Below are positions 22,843 to 34,685 of a stretch of 64,000 nucleotides of DNA, piece after piece. The first letter of the stretch is position 1; the number at the start of each line of letters is the position of its first letter. The notes below the pieces were generated by a model. That model was not told the origin of the DNA. It saw only the letters and a list, made by a program, of their open reading frames with translations, and ran no database searches. A program made the translations under genes and the position numbers. This stretch comes from Streptomyces sp. NBC_01460 (GTDB taxonomy: Bacteria > Actinomycetota > Actinomycetes > Streptomycetales > Streptomycetaceae). The DNA lies in NCBI RefSeq assembly GCF_036227405.1, contig NZ_CP109473.1, forward strand, positions 4,960,001 to 5,024,000, in the 5' to 3' direction.

Positions 22843-22871
22843 TTGACCCAGCTCCGTGAGGTAGGTACGCT
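22843..22871 (+). promoter_or_regulatory. str operon (rpsL) promoter
   Basis: TTGACC (22843-22848), 17-bp spacer, TACGCT (22866-22871), the best primary-sigma match in the window. Predicted leader about 187 nt. Confidence 0.75.
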
Positions 22872-22990
22872 CAAGCCTTGTGCCTGGGGTGTGCCTGGGC
22901 TCGGGTGCGTGTCCTCAACCGCATGGCGAGTCCGTAAGTGGCCACCGCAATCTGCGTCTCCTCTGCCTCATCGCAGGGGCGTGCAGTATT

Positions 22991-23015
22991 CGACACACCC
23001 GACCGCGTGGGTCGG
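22991..23015 (+). promoter_or_regulatory. Shared ribosomal leader element, rpsL copy
   Basis: 25-nt block starting CGACACAC and containing the hairpin CCGACC-GCGTG-GGTCGG (22999-23015). It is 24/25 identical to 31093-31117 in the rpsJ leader. It ends 50 nt before the rpsL start. Confidence 0.7.
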
Positions 23016-23065
23016 CGAGTGTTCCAGGTTAGTTTCACGAACGGCACACAGAAACCGGAGAAGTA

Positions 23066-23437
23066 GTGCCTACGATCCAGCAGCTGGTCCGGAAGGGCCG
23101 GCAGGACAAGGTCGAGAAGAACAAGACGCCCGCGCTCGAGGGTTCGCCCCAGCGTCGTGGTGTCTGCACGCGTGTGTTCACGACCACCCCGAAGAAGCCG
23201 AACTCGGCGCTCCGTAAGGTCGCGCGTGTGCGTCTGACCTCCGGCATCGAGGTCACGGCCTACATCCCGGGTGAGGGGCACAACCTGCAGGAGCACTCCA
23301 TCGTGCTCGTGCGTGGTGGCCGTGTGAAGGACCTGCCGGGTGTTCGTTACAAGATCATCCGCGGTTCGCTCGACACCCAGGGTGTCAAGAACCGCAAGCA
23401 GGCCCGCAGCCGCTACGGCGCCAAGAAGGAGAAGTAA
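23066..23437 (+). CDS. rpsL: 30S ribosomal protein S12
   Basis: 123 residues. Decoding-centre protein and site of streptomycin resistance. K43 (TTPKKPNS) and K88 (GRVKDLPG) are both wild type, so no classic streptomycin resistance is encoded. N-terminus [15 protein letters not shown] start at 23066 with CCGGAGAAG upstream. First gene of the rpsL-rpsG-fusA-tuf operon; rpsG follows after 2 bp. Confidence 0.98.
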   Translation: MPTIQQLVRKGRQDKVEKNKTPALEGSPQRRGVCTRVFTTTPKKPNSALRKVARVRLTSGIEVTAYIPGEGHNLQEHSIVLVRGGRVKDLPGVRYKIIRGSLDTQGVKNRKQARSRYGAKKEK

Positions 23438-23439
23438 GA

Positions 23440-23910
23440 ATGCCTCGTAAGGGCCCCGCCCCGAAGCGCCCGGTCATCATCGACCCGGTCTACAGCTCTC
23501 CTCTTGTCACCTCGCTGATCAACAAGATCCTGCTGGACGGCAAGCGTTCCACCGCCGAGCGGATCGTGTACGGCGCCATGGAGGGTCTTCGCGAGAAGAC
23601 CGGCGCCGACCCGGTCATCACGCTGAAGCGCGCGCTTGAGAACGTCAAGCCCTCGCTCGAGGTCAAGTCCCGCCGTGTCGGTGGCGCCACCTACCAGGTG
23701 CCGATCGAGGTCAAGCCCGGTCGCGCCGCCACCCTCGCGCTCCGCTGGGTCGTGGGTTACTCCCGCGCCCGTCGCGAGAAGACCATGACCGAGCGCCTCA
23801 TGAACGAGCTGCTCGACGCCTCCAACGGTCTTGGCGCTGCCGTCAAGAAGCGCGAGGACACCCACAAGATGGCCGAGTCCAACAAGGCCTTCGCGCACTA
23901 CCGCTGGTAG
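23440..23910 (+). CDS. rpsG: 30S ribosomal protein S7
   Basis: 156 residues. Primary binder of the 16S 3' major domain and typical repressor of the str operon. Motifs: [33 protein letters not shown], and [14 protein letters not shown] with [18 protein letters not shown]. The gap to rpsL is 2 bp, so translation is coupled. ATG with AAGGAGAAG inside the end of rpsL. Confidence 0.98.
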   Translation: MPRKGPAPKRPVIIDPVYSSPLVTSLINKILLDGKRSTAERIVYGAMEGLREKTGADPVITLKRALENVKPSLEVKSRRVGGATYQVPIEVKPGRAATLALRWVVGYSRARREKTMTERLMNELLDASNGLGAAVKKREDTHKMAESNKAFAHYRW

Positions 23911-23948
23911 TCGCTCACCCCATCGAGACCGAGAGAAGATTGAGCCTT

Positions 23949-26078
<2,130 letters not shown>

Positions 26079-26121
26079 CTCTTCCGAGCTCACGCTTTAG
26101 GCTTGTCACCGGAGCCCGGTA

Positions 26122-26161
26122 GGGCATTCGTCGCAGCGCGCAAGCAGCGCGGCGAATGCCC
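26122..26161 (+). promoter_or_regulatory. Strong hairpin in the fusA-tuf leader
   Basis: 13-bp stem (26122-26134 with 26149-26161, one T-G) and 14-nt loop, 44 bp after the fusA stop. It could be an attenuator, a processing site or a stabilising 5' element for tuf mRNA. A TAGGCT sequence at 26098-26103 may be a -10 of a separate tuf promoter, but no good -35 is seen. Confidence 0.5.
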
Positions 26162-26236
26162 CCGGCACCGGCATTCCAGCAAAGATCACCTGGCGCCGAT
26201 GAAGCAAGGCGTACAGAACCACTCAGGAGGACCCCA

Positions 26237-27430
26237 GTGGCGAAGGCAAAGTTCGAGCGGACTAAGCCGCACGTCAACATCGGCACCATCGGTCACATCG
26301 ACCACGGTAAGACGACCCTCACGGCCGCCATTACCAAGGTGCTGCACGACGCGTACCCGGACCTGAACGAGGCCTCGGCCTTCGACCAGATCGACAAGGC
26401 TCCCGAAGAGCGCCAGCGTGGTATCACGATCTCGATCGCTCACGTTGAGTACCAGACCGAGTCGCGTCACTACGCCCACGTCGACTGCCCCGGTCACGCG
26501 GACTACATCAAGAACATGATCACGGGTGCGGCGCAGATGGACGGCGCCATCCTCGTGGTCGCGGCCACCGACGGCCCGATGCCGCAGACCAAGGAGCACG
26601 TGCTCCTGGCCCGCCAGGTCGGCGTTCCGTACATTGTCGTCGCCCTGAACAAGGCCGACATGGTGGACGACGAGGAGATCCTGGAGCTCGTCGAGCTCGA
26701 GGTCCGTGAGCTCCTCTCCGAGTACGAGTTCCCGGGCGACGACCTTCCGGTCGTCAAGGTCTCGGCGCTCAAGGCCCTCGAGGGCGACGCCGAGTGGGGC
26801 AAGACCGTTCTCGACCTGATGAAGGCCGTCGACGAGTCCATCCCGCAGCCCGAGCGTGACGTCGAGAAGCCGTTCCTCATGCCGATCGAGGACGTCTTCA
26901 CGATCACCGGTCGCGGTACGGTCGTCACCGGCCGTATCGAGCGTGGTGTCCTCAAGGTCAACGAGACCGTTGACATCGTGGGCATCAAGCAGGAGAAGAC
27001 CACCACCACGGTCACCGGCATCGAGATGTTCCGGAAGCTGCTCGACGAGGGCCAGGCCGGTGAGAACGTCGGTCTGCTGCTTCGTGGCATCAAGCGCGAG
27101 GACGTCGAGCGCGGCCAGGTCATCATCAAGCCGGGTTCGGTCACGCCGCACACCGAGTTCCAGGCCCAGGCCTACATCCTGTCGAAGGACGAGGGTGGCC
27201 GTCACACCCCCTTCTTCAACAACTACCGCCCCCAGTTCTACTTCCGTACCACGGACGTGACGGGCGTGGTGACCCTTCCCGAGGGCACCGAGATGGTCAT
27301 GCCGGGTGACAACACCCTCATGGACGTCGCGCTGATCCAGCCGGTCGCCATGGAAGAGGGCCTGAAGTTCGCCATCCGTGAGGGTGGCCGGACCGTGGGC
27401 GCCGGCCAGGTCACCAAGATCGTCAAGTAA
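26237..27430 (+). CDS. tuf: Elongation factor Tu
   Basis: 397 residues, delivers aminoacyl-tRNA to the ribosome. G motifs [40 protein letters not shown] and [11 protein letters not shown]; domain III ends [14 protein letters not shown] at 26237 with a perfect AGGAGG seven nucleotides upstream. Last gene of the str operon, followed by a 20-bp terminator hairpin. Streptomycetes may carry a second divergent tuf elsewhere; this is the standard copy by sequence and context. Confidence 0.98.
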   Translation: MAKAKFERTKPHVNIGTIGHIDHGKTTLTAAITKVLHDAYPDLNEASAFDQIDKAPEERQRGITISIAHVEYQTESRHYAHVDCPGHADYIKNMITGAAQMDGAILVVAATDGPMPQTKEHVLLARQVGVPYIVVALNKADMVDDEEILELVELEVRELLSEYEFPGDDLPVVKVSALKALEGDAEWGKTVLDLMKAVDESIPQPERDVEKPFLMPIEDVFTITGRGTVVTGRIERGVLKVNETVDIVGIKQEKTTTTVTGIEMFRKLLDEGQAGENVGLLLRGIKREDVERGQVIIKPGSVTPHTEFQAQAYILSKDEGGRHTPFFNNYRPQFYFRTTDVTGVVTLPEGTEMVMPGDNTLMDVALIQPVAMEEGLKFAIREGGRTVGAGQVTKIVK

Positions 27431-27470
27431 TTACCTGACTGTCTGACCTGGTTGCTCCACACAGAGCACC

Positions 27471-27518
27471 GAGAGGGGCCCCGTCCCACCGCGAGAGCGG
27501 TGGGACGGGGCCCCTCTT
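27471..27518 (+). terminator. tuf/str operon terminator
   Basis: Core stem of about 20-22 bp without mismatch (27472-27492 with 27497-27517), GAGA tetraloop, then TTCC. Among the most stable hairpins in the window. Confidence 0.88.
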
Positions 27519-27791
27519 CCGTGTCCATACGTGTGGGGTGCCCGCGCACATGTCGTGCCGACGGCGGTCGAGCTGTGGCACTCGGTGTCGTGGAGGTGGT
27601 CCGGCCGCACGATCGCCGTGCCGGCCGCGCTGACCAGGACACCCGCCGGCCGGCCTTCGCAGCCCTGCCGGGCGTGGTCGCGGCCCGGTGACCCGTCACA
27701 AGACCGTCACGGACCCGCCTCCGCCCTTGCCCTTGATCACCCGTACGCCGTGAAGTGACTGCGACGAGCTGGTGAAGGGGAGGGGACAGCA
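27519..27791. other. Spacer after tuf
   Basis: 273 bp with no convincing gene. GGGGAGGGG about 10 nt before 27792 is the ribosome binding site of the next gene; no clear promoter found. Confidence 0.4.
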
Positions 27792-28976
27792 GTGAGTACG
27801 AACAGGGCGCCCGGGGGGCGCTCCGACGACCCGGACGATGTCCCGGTTCCGGACGAGGAGTGGGCGGAGCTGGTGCGCCGGGCGGAGGCGGGGAGCGCGG
27901 GGGCCCCGAAGGAGCCGTCGGCGCGGGCCCGCATGGTGACCGCCAGGCTGCGCGCGCTCGACGAGGAGGCCGCGCGGGCCGGCGGGCGGCGCAAGGGCGG
28001 CAGGCGCGGTGGCCCGCCCGAACCGTGGCAGCCGGACGGCTGGCGCACCGGCCCCGACACACAGGGGAGGGGGAGCCGGTCGACGCGGCGGCGGCGGATC
28101 GCCGGGACCCTGGGTTTCCTTGTCGTCGTGGGGATCCTGCTGGTCACCATGCGGCCGAGCCTGGTGACCGACATCCTTCCCGGGACGGACGCCACCGTGG
28201 ACACCCTGCCCCTGCCCGCCGAGTCCGCGCCTCCGACCGGCGCGCCCGCCGGTGGGGACCTGGAGCGGCCGACCCTCGCACAGCCCTTCCGCGGCTCACC
28301 CGCGCTCCGCTGGGCGGACGGGGCGGAGGGGATCGAGACACCCGAGGCCGAGGCGGTCGGCGGGATGAGCAGGGCCGAGGTCGAGCAGGCCCTGCGGGCC
28401 ACCCGGCAGCTGCTCGTCACCGCCAATCTGGATCCGGCCACCCTGCGCGGCGAGAAGCCCCGCGAGGCGCTCGGCCTGCTGGACCCCTTGCAGGAGGGCG
28501 AGCCGGAACGCCTCGAGAAGGCGCTGGCGGAGCCGGGCGAGGAGCAGGACCCGCTGATGCTGTTCACCCGGTTCGACCCGGACGGGGCCCTGCTGGTGGG
28601 GGAGGTCGTCAAGACCCGCGGGCGGATGACCTTCGAGGCGGGTGCGGCGGGCTCCGTGGAGGTGCACGCCGACTACACGTTCGTGTATCCGCTGGTGGAG
28701 CCCGACGGCGACGAGGTGGCGCGCACCATCGTGCGCAGGCGGCTGACGACCGCGCTGCACGACCCGCAGCGCTTCGCGGCGACGCGGGGCAAGCTCTCCG
28801 TGGTCCGGTCCGAGCAGAACTTCGCCAACACGGCCTGCGAGACCTACGACGGCTTCCTGCACCCGTCCTTCCCGAGCGACGGCCCGGAACCGCAGCCCGA
28901 GGGCCCCGAGGTGGACCCCTACGACCGCAGCACGTGGCAGCCCGACGGGTCCTGCGGCACGCTCACGCGTACGTGA
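27792..28976 (+). CDS. Single-span membrane-anchored protein of unknown function
   Basis: 394 residues. The N-terminal cytoplasmic part (about 95 residues) is charged and rich in Arg/Gly. One membrane helix follows (RIAGTLGFLVVVGILLVTMR, residues about 97-117), then a Pro-rich stalk and an extracytoplasmic domain of about 250 residues with motifs LLVTANLDPATLRGE and ADYTFVYPLVEP and a Cys pair (ANTACETYDGF and GSCGTL). I do not recognise a named family. GTG start with a strong GGGGAGGGG ribosome binding site. Accessory gene between str and S10 operons. Confidence 0.82.
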   Translation: MSTNRAPGGRSDDPDDVPVPDEEWAELVRRAEAGSAGAPKEPSARARMVTARLRALDEEAARAGGRRKGGRRGGPPEPWQPDGWRTGPDTQGRGSRSTRRRRIAGTLGFLVVVGILLVTMRPSLVTDILPGTDATVDTLPLPAESAPPTGAPAGGDLERPTLAQPFRGSPALRWADGAEGIETPEAEAVGGMSRAEVEQALRATRQLLVTANLDPATLRGEKPREALGLLDPLQEGEPERLEKALAEPGEEQDPLMLFTRFDPDGALLVGEVVKTRGRMTFEAGAAGSVEVHADYTFVYPLVEPDGDEVARTIVRRRLTTALHDPQRFAATRGKLSVVRSEQNFANTACETYDGFLHPSFPSDGPEPQPEGPEVDPYDRSTWQPDGSCGTLTRT

Positions 28977-29150
28977 GGTGGGCCGCCCGGGGCTGAGGCG
29001 GCTGCCGACGGCGATGAACACGCGCTCCCTGTCCGTCCAGCCTCTGTTTATCGCGAACTGATTTCCTCGGTCCACGGTCGCCCGGCCGGACGTACCCGGC
29101 CCAGGGCTGTCGCCCGACAGCGCCGGGGCGGGCGAGGGGGGGACGACGAC

Positions 29151-30158
29151 ATGCTCCGCATCCACTTCAGCGACGCCGATCTCGCCAGGACCAGGATCGC
29201 CGCGGCACCCGATCCCGTCTGGGAGATCGCCGCGAGCCTGCACCGCCTGCAGTCCCGCAGGGGGCGGTGGGCCTATGCCGAGTGGTACCGCACGGCCCGG
29301 CGTCAGCTGCGCGAGAAGGGGCTGGAGCGGGTCGTGCGGAACGCCGTCCTGCCCCTGTACCCGAGGGCCGCGTACTTCCCGGACTTCCTGACCCCGGACG
29401 ACGCGCTCGGCGACCTGGACACGGGGATGGAAGCGATCGTGGCCACGTCCCCGCAGCGGGTCCTGGAGGAGGTGGCGGTCTTCGACCGGACCGTCGGGGC
29501 TCCTCGGTGGGCCGGACAGCTGGGCCGGCTCGAGGCGCGCAAGGAGCTGACCGGGGTCCTGCGCAGGTACTACGACGCGGTCGTCGCCCCCTACGAGCAA
29601 CAGGTGCAGGCGCGCGTCGAAGGGGAGCGGACCTTGCGTCTCCGCGGGCTCATGGACGGGGGCGTGGAGGGCATGCTCTCCGGTCTCGGACCCATGCTGC
29701 GCTGGCGTCCTCCCGTCCTGGAGGTCAGCTATCCCCGACAGGCCGCCGACCGGGACATGCACCTGGCGGGCCGCGGGCTCACACTCGTCCCCTCCCACTT
29801 CAACTGGGGGGAACCCGTGGCCTTCGCCGATCCCCGGCTGCCGCCCGTGCTCAGGTACTCGATGCTCCACGAGCCGAGCCGGCCCGGCCCGCCCTACGAC
29901 GCGGACCGCGCGGACAGGTCCTTGACGGCGCTGCTCGGGCGGTCCCGCGCGGCCGCCCTGCGCGCCGCGTCCACCGGGGCCACGACCTCCGAGATGGCCC
30001 GGGCCGCGGGGGTCTCCGCGCCCTCCGCCAGCCGGCACGCCACCGCCCTGCGTGACGCCGGGCTCCTCACCACCGTCCGGCACGGACCGGCCGTGCTCCA
30101 CACCCTCACGCCGACGGGGGCCGCACTGCTGCGGGCGGCCACCGGGCGGTCCGGCTGA
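29151..30158 (+). CDS. ArsR-like winged-helix transcriptional regulator with large N-terminal domain
   Basis: 335 residues. The C-terminal 80 residues form a winged helix: ATTSEMARAAGVSAPSASRH as recognition helix, then DAGLLTTVRHGPAVLHTLTP as the wing. The first 250 residues form an unannotated domain rich in Arg and Leu, seen with ArsR-type helices in other Streptomyces regulators. ATG at 29151 lies after a poly-G run (GCGAGGGGGGG) that can serve as the binding site. Converges with the GNAT gene; 36-bp gap. Target unknown. Confidence 0.8.
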   Translation: MLRIHFSDADLARTRIAAAPDPVWEIAASLHRLQSRRGRWAYAEWYRTARRQLREKGLERVVRNAVLPLYPRAAYFPDFLTPDDALGDLDTGMEAIVATSPQRVLEEVAVFDRTVGAPRWAGQLGRLEARKELTGVLRRYYDAVVAPYEQQVQARVEGERTLRLRGLMDGGVEGMLSGLGPMLRWRPPVLEVSYPRQAADRDMHLAGRGLTLVPSHFNWGEPVAFADPRLPPVLRYSMLHEPSRPGPPYDADRADRSLTALLGRSRAAALRAASTGATTSEMARAAGVSAPSASRHATALRDAGLLTTVRHGPAVLHTLTPTGAALLRAATGRSG

Positions 30159-30194
30159 TCCCGTGGGCCCGGGGAGGTGCTCGGGGCCCCGCTC

Positions 30195-30656
30195 CTACCT
30201 GGCCGTCCGCACCATGTACACGTCCACCGGGTCCTCGCGTTCCAGGGTGAAGCCGTGGCGCTCGTAGAGACCGCGGGCCGCGCTGCCCTGGAGGACCTGG
30301 AGGCGGACCGTCGCACCCTCGGCGTCCGTACGGGCCAGAAGGCCGGCCAGGACTGCGGTGCCGATGCCCCTGCCCTGCAGTGACGGGGCGAGGTAGAAGC
30401 TGTCCAGCCACCAGCCGTCGCTCCCGTGCGGGCGCAGCGTGACACAGCCGGCGAAGGCGCCGTCCGACTCCACCACCGAGGTGTGCTCGGGGAGGTAGGA
30501 GTCCCGCATACGCTGCCGGACCCGGTGCTCGTCGTACCGGCCCAGACGTTCCAGGTCGGGTCGCATGACGACCGCGCGCAGCTCGGCCATGGCCTCGACG
30601 TCGCCGGAGGCCGCGGGGCGCAGACGCCAGGCCTGGACAGGGGTGTGCGTAGACAT
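30195..30656 (-). CDS. GNAT family N-acetyltransferase
   Basis: 153 residues. The acetyl-CoA binding motif A is present: LAPSLQGRGIGTAVLAGLLA near residue 90, and the C-terminal GLYERHGFTLEREDPVDVYM is typical. Substrate unknown. ATG at 30656 begins MSTHTPVQAWRLR; an in-frame TTG at 30668 is possible, and no strong ribosome binding site is seen for either. Divergent from the rpsJ leader region. Confidence 0.88.
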   Translation of the reverse strand: MSTHTPVQAWRLRPAASGDVEAMAELRAVVMRPDLERLGRYDEHRVRQRMRDSYLPEHTSVVESDGAFAGCVTLRPHGSDGWWLDSFYLAPSLQGRGIGTAVLAGLLARTDAEGATVRLQVLQGSAARGLYERHGFTLEREDPVDVYMVRTAR

Positions 30657-30795
30657 GACGGGATTCAACCAGCACGCGGGACGCGCCCGGAGTCCGCGGC
30701 CGTACCGTGGGACAGGGCCGGTCCGGCGGGTCCCTCGAACGCCCGGGCGAGTGTCCGCGCGGCTGAGTGCGCGGGCCGTGCGCCGCTGCGTGTGT

Positions 30796-30823
30796 TTGAT
30801 CCATCCCTCACAGGGGGTAGGAT
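30796..30823 (+). promoter_or_regulatory. Candidate S10 operon (rpsJ) promoter
   Basis: TTGATC (30796-30801), 16-bp spacer, TAGGAT (30818-30823). It predicts a leader of about 350 nt. A second weaker pair (TTGGCC 30835, CACACT 30860) has a 19-bp spacer. Confidence 0.5.
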
Positions 30824-30829
30824 CCCCGG

Positions 30830-31179
30830 CCCGATTGGCCAGGCCCCGGAGCCGTATGGCACACTAGCCAGGTTGCTCGGTTGAGTGTCAATGCTGCGCG
30901 CCTCCCGCCGGGAGGACCGGAAGCGAGTCCCACAGTACTCGTCGACCCCCAGGGTCGGACGTACGGGAATCTTTCGGGAAGTTCAGCAGGGCGCAGGCCA
31001 GGCACCCGGTGGGGTTCCGCCCCCGGCAGCGCGGCTCAGGCCCGCACCCCCTTGGTTGGGATCTCCTTCGGGAGATTTTCGTAGAGGGGATGCGACACGC
31101 CCGACCGCGTGGGTCGGAGGCGGAGTTGTTAGAACTCCCGGGTTCCAGAGCGTTATGAGAGACAGGACTACTAGTAGCC
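30830..31179 (+). promoter_or_regulatory. Long untranslated leader of rpsJ
   Basis: 350 bp without coding potential. It includes a small UUCG-capped hairpin (31061-31076) followed by TTTC, the shared leader element at 31093-31117, and SD-like AGGA at 31164-31167 unusually far (12 nt) from the rpsJ ATG, with a 10-bp palindrome CTACTAGTAG between them. The structure suggests leader-level control of the S10 operon. Confidence 0.5.
31093..31117 (+). promoter_or_regulatory. Shared ribosomal leader element, rpsJ copy
   Basis: 25-nt block starting CGACACGC with the hairpin CCGACC-GCGTG-GGTCGG, differing from the rpsL copy (22991-23015) at one base. It ends 62 nt before rpsJ. Confidence 0.7.
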
Positions 31180-31488
31180 ATGGCGGGACAGAAGATCCGC
31201 ATCCGGCTCAAGGCCTACGACCACGAGGTCATCGACTCCTCGGCGAAGAAGATCGTCGAGACGGTGACCCGCACTGGTGCGTCGGTCGCGGGCCCGGTGC
31301 CGCTGCCCACTGAGAAGAACGTGTACTGCGTCATCAAGTCGCCGCACAAGTACAAGGACTCTCGCGAGCACTTCGAGATGCGCACGCACAAGCGCCTCAT
31401 CGACATTCTCGACCCCACGCCGAAGACGGTTGACTCGCTGATGCGCCTCGACCTGCCGGCTGGCGTCGACATCGAGATCAAGCTCTGA
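31180..31488 (+). CDS. rpsJ: 30S ribosomal protein S10
   Basis: 102 residues. Ribosomal protein and NusG/NusB partner in transcription-translation coupling. Motifs: [56 protein letters not shown] at 31180; the nearest SD-like sequence is 12 nt upstream. Heads the S10 operon, and rplC follows after 14 bp. Confidence 0.98.
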   Translation: MAGQKIRIRLKAYDHEVIDSSAKKIVETVTRTGASVAGPVPLPTEKNVYCVIKSPHKYKDSREHFEMRTHKRLIDILDPTPKTVDSLMRLDLPAGVDIEIKL

Positions 31489-31502
31489 GGGGACGGGCCG
31501 AG

Positions 31503-32147
31503 ATGAGCAAGAACATCAAGGGCGTCCTGGGCGAGAAGCTCGGCATGACCCAGGTCTGGGACGAGAACAACCGGGTTGTCCCGGTGACCGTCGTCAAGGC
31601 CGGTCCGTGCGTCGTCACGCAGGTGCGTACGAACGACAGCGACGGCTACGAGTCGGTCCAGATCGCCTTCGGCGAGATCGACCCGCGCAAGGTGAACAAG
31701 CCCCTCAAGGGCCACTTCGCCAAGGCCGACGTGACCCCGCGCCGCCACCTGGTGGAGCTCCGCACCCCTGACGCCAGCGAGTACACGCTGGGCCAGGAGG
31801 TCACTGCCGAGGTGTTCGAGTCCGGCGTCAAGGTTGACGTCACGGGCAAGAGCAAGGGCAAGGGCTTCGCCGGTGTCATGAAGCGTCACAACTTCAAGGG
31901 CCTCGGCGCCGGCCACGGCGTCCAGCGCAAGCACCGTTCCCCCGGTTCGATCGGTGGCTGCGCCACCCCTGGGCGTGTCTTCAAGGGCATGCGCATGGCC
32001 GGTCGCATGGGTAACGAGCGTGTCACCACCCAGAACCTGACCATCCACGCGGTTGACGCGGAGAAGGGTCTGCTCCTCATCAAGGGCGCGGTCCCCGGTC
32101 CGAACGGCGGCCTCGTCCTGGTCCGTACCGCGGCCAAGGGGGCTTGA
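31503..32147 (+). CDS. rplC: 50S ribosomal protein L3
   Basis: 214 residues, near the peptidyl transferase centre. Signature [15 protein letters not shown] sequence at the start ([20 protein letters not shown]) and the loop [20 protein letters not shown], then [25 protein letters not shown] upstream. rplD follows after 4 bp. Confidence 0.98.
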   Translation: MSKNIKGVLGEKLGMTQVWDENNRVVPVTVVKAGPCVVTQVRTNDSDGYESVQIAFGEIDPRKVNKPLKGHFAKADVTPRRHLVELRTPDASEYTLGQEVTAEVFESGVKVDVTGKSKGKGFAGVMKRHNFKGLGAGHGVQRKHRSPGSIGGCATPGRVFKGMRMAGRMGNERVTTQNLTIHAVDAEKGLLLIKGAVPGPNGGLVLVRTAAKGA

Positions 32148-32151
32148 GGTA

Positions 32152-32802
32152 ATGAGCACCATTGACATCCTTTCGCCGGCAGGCGACAAGGCCGGTACCG
32201 TCGAGCTCCCCGCGGAGATCTTCGACGCGAAGACCAGCGTTCCGCTGATCCACCAGGTCGTTGTCGCACAGCTGGCAGCTGCCCGTCAGGGCACGCACAA
32301 GACCAAGCGTCGTGGCGAAGTCCGTGGTGGTGGCCGCAAGCCGTACCGCCAGAAGGGCACCGGTCGCGCGCGCCAGGGTTCGACCCGCGCACCGCAGTTC
32401 GTCGGCGGTGGCGTCGTCCACGGCCCGCAGCCGCGTGACTACTCGCAGCGCACCCCGAAGAAGATGAAGGCCGCCGCCCTGCGCGGTGCCCTCTCGGACC
32501 GGGCGCGTCACTCCCGCATCCACGTCGTCACCGGCGTGGTCGAGGGTGGGATCTCCACCAAGGCCGCCAAGACGCTGTTCGGCAAGATCTCGGAGCGCAG
32601 CAACCTGCTCCTGGTCGTCGACCGCGCCGACGAGGCCGCGTGGCTGTCCGCGCGCAACCTGCCCCAGGTGCACATCCTGGAGCCGGGCCAGCTGAACACG
32701 TACGACGTGATCGTCTCTGACGACGTGGTCTTCACCCAGGCCGCTTTCGAGTCCTTCGTGTCTGGCCCCCAGACCGCTGAGACCGAAGGGAGCGCCGCCT
32801 GA
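32152..32802 (+). CDS. rplD: 50S ribosomal protein L4
   Basis: 216 residues. Lines the exit tunnel and in enterobacteria represses the S10 operon. Features: [20 protein letters not shown] and [20 protein letters not shown] in the extended loop, and the C-terminal [20 protein letters not shown] at 32152 with TTGAGGTA just upstream. Its stop overlaps rplW by one base. Confidence 0.98.
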   Translation: MSTIDILSPAGDKAGTVELPAEIFDAKTSVPLIHQVVVAQLAAARQGTHKTKRRGEVRGGGRKPYRQKGTGRARQGSTRAPQFVGGGVVHGPQPRDYSQRTPKKMKAAALRGALSDRARHSRIHVVTGVVEGGISTKAAKTLFGKISERSNLLLVVDRADEAAWLSARNLPQVHILEPGQLNTYDVIVSDDVVFTQAAFESFVSGPQTAETEGSAA

Positions 32803-33125
32803 TGAGTGAGGCGACCGTTACCAGCAAGACCTACTCGGACCCGCGTGACGTTCTCGTCAAGCCGGTTGTTTCCGAGAAGAGCTACGCGCTGCTCGACGAG
32901 AACAAGTACACGTTCATCGTGGCGCCCGGCTCCAACAAGACCCAGATCAAGCAGGCCGTGGAAGCGGTCTTCTCGGTCAAGGTCACCGGGGTCAACACGA
33001 TCAACCGGCAGGGTAAGCGCAAGCGCACCAAGACCGGTTTCGGCAAGCGCGCCGACACGAAGCGCGCCATCGTGACCCTCGCCGAGGGCGACCGTATCGA
33101 CATCTTCGGCGGCCCGACCTCCTGA
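32802..33125 (+). CDS. rplW: 50S ribosomal protein L23
   Basis: 107 residues. Tunnel-exit protein that contacts SRP and trigger factor. [40 protein letters not shown], and [17 protein letters not shown] are typical. Starts within the rplD stop (TGATG). Confidence 0.97.
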   Translation: MSEATVTSKTYSDPRDVLVKPVVSEKSYALLDENKYTFIVAPGSNKTQIKQAVEAVFSVKVTGVNTINRQGKRKRTKTGFGKRADTKRAIVTLAEGDRIDIFGGPTS

Positions 33126-33164
33126 CGGAGGTCGAGTCGTCCGGAATCGGACGAGGACTGAGAA

Positions 33165-34001
33165 ATGGGTATCCGCAAGTACAAGCCGACGACCCCGGGC
33201 CGTCGTGGCTCCAGCGTCGCCGACTTTGTCGAGATCACGCGGTCCACGCCGGAGAAGTCGCTGGTCCGCCCCCTGCACAGCAAGGGCGGCCGTAACAACG
33301 CCGGTCGTGTGACCGTTCGCCACCAGGGCGGTGGCCACAAGCGCGCCTACCGAGTGATCGACTTCCGTCGTCACGACAAGGACGGCGTGCCGGCCAAGGT
33401 CGCGCACATCGAGTACGACCCCAACCGCACCGCGCGCATCGCGCTGCTGCACTACGCGGACGGCGAGAAGCGTTACATCGTCGCCCCCCGTGGTCTGTCG
33501 CAGGGTGACCGCGTCGAGAACGGTCCGGGCGCCGACATCAAGCCGGGCAACAACCTGGCGCTGCGCAACATCCCGGTCGGTACGACCATCCACGCCATCG
33601 AGATCCGTCCCGGTGGCGGCGCGAAGTTCGCCCGCTCCGCGGGTGCCTCCGTGCAGCTGCTGGCGAAGGAGGGCACCATGGCCCACCTTCGTATGCCGTC
33701 CGGAGAGATCCGGCTGGTCGACGCCCGTTGCCGCGCCACCATCGGTGAGGTCGGCAACGCCGAGCAGTCGAACATCAACTGGGGCAAGGCCGGCCGCATG
33801 CGCTGGAAGGGCGTTCGCCCGACCGTCCGCGGTGTCGCGATGAACCCGGTTGACCACCCGCACGGTGGTGGTGAAGGCAAGACCTCCGGTGGACGTCACC
33901 CGGTCTCGCCGTGGGGTCAGAAGGAGGGTCGTACTCGCTCGCCGAAGAAGGCATCGAGCAAGTACATCGTCCGCCGCCGCAAGACGAACAAGAAGCGCTA
34001 G
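33165..34001 (+). CDS. rplB: 50S ribosomal protein L2
   Basis: 278 residues, essential for subunit association and peptidyl transfer. [20 protein letters not shown] at the N-terminus; the conserved catalytic-region His lies in [20 protein letters not shown]. Gap of 39 bp after rplW contains GACTGAGAA as a weak binding site. Confidence 0.98.
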   Translation: MGIRKYKPTTPGRRGSSVADFVEITRSTPEKSLVRPLHSKGGRNNAGRVTVRHQGGGHKRAYRVIDFRRHDKDGVPAKVAHIEYDPNRTARIALLHYADGEKRYIVAPRGLSQGDRVENGPGADIKPGNNLALRNIPVGTTIHAIEIRPGGGAKFARSAGASVQLLAKEGTMAHLRMPSGEIRLVDARCRATIGEVGNAEQSNINWGKAGRMRWKGVRPTVRGVAMNPVDHPHGGGEGKTSGGRHPVSPWGQKEGRTRSPKKASSKYIVRRRKTNKKR

Positions 34002-34013
34002 GAGCGGGTTTAG

Positions 34014-34295
34014 ATGCCGCGCAGTCTCAAGAAGGGGCCCTTCGTCGACGGCCACCTCGTCAAGAAGGTGGACGTACAGAACGAAGCCGGCACCAAGAAC
34101 GTCATCAAGACCTGGTCCCGTCGCTCGATGATCATCCCGGCAATGCTGGGCCACACCATCGCGGTGCACAACGGCAAGATCCACGTCCCGGTGTTCGTCA
34201 CCGAGTCGATGGTCGGCCACAAGCTCGGCGAGTTCTCGCCGACTCGCACCTTCCGCGGCCACGTCAAGGACGACCGGAAGTCGAAGCGCCGCTAG
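34014..34295 (+). CDS. rpsS: 30S ribosomal protein S19
   Basis: 93 residues. Head protein binding S13. [40 protein letters not shown], and [17 protein letters not shown] match the family. ATG at 34014 with AGGAGCGGG upstream. Confidence 0.98.
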   Translation: MPRSLKKGPFVDGHLVKKVDVQNEAGTKNVIKTWSRRSMIIPAMLGHTIAVHNGKIHVPVFVTESMVGHKLGEFSPTRTFRGHVKDDRKSKRR

Positions 34296-34337
34296 CGCGG
34301 GGTGGAAACGACTATGACTCACACCGAAGGGACAACC

Positions 34338-34685
34338 ATGGAAGCCAGGGCCCAGGCGCGGTACATCCGCGTCACGCCCATGAAGGCCCGCCGCGTGGTG
34401 GACCTCATCCGTGGCATGGATGCCACGGAGGCTCAGGCGGTCCTGCGTTTCGCCCCGCAGGCCGCGAGCGTGCCGGTTGGCAAGGTGCTTGACAGCGCCA
34501 TCGCCAACGCTGCACACAACTACGACCACCCTGACGCCTCTTCGCTGGTCATCAGCGAGGCGTACGTGGACGAGGGCCCGACCCTGAAGCGGTTCCGTCC
34601 GCGTGCTCAGGGCCGTGCCTACCGGATCCGTAAGCGGACCAGCCACATCACCGTGGTCGTCAGCAGCAAGGAAGGAACCCGGTAA
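34338..34685 (+). CDS. rplV: 50S ribosomal protein L22
   Basis: 115 residues. Tunnel protein at the macrolide constriction. [20 protein letters not shown], and the beta-hairpin region [23 protein letters not shown] at 34338 is chosen because AAGGGA lies 6 nt upstream and the conserved sequence begins there; upstream in-frame codons at 34302 and 34314 would add 8-12 residues. Stop overlaps rpsC start (TAATG). Confidence 0.95.
   Translation: MEARAQARYIRVTPMKARRVVDLIRGMDATEAQAVLRFAPQAASVPVGKVLDSAIANAAHNYDHPDASSLVISEAYVDEGPTLKRFRPRAQGRAYRIRKRTSHITVVVSSKEGTR

Noticed and set aside
23190-23340. Streptomycin resistance in rpsL
   Set aside because: K43 and K88 are wild type.
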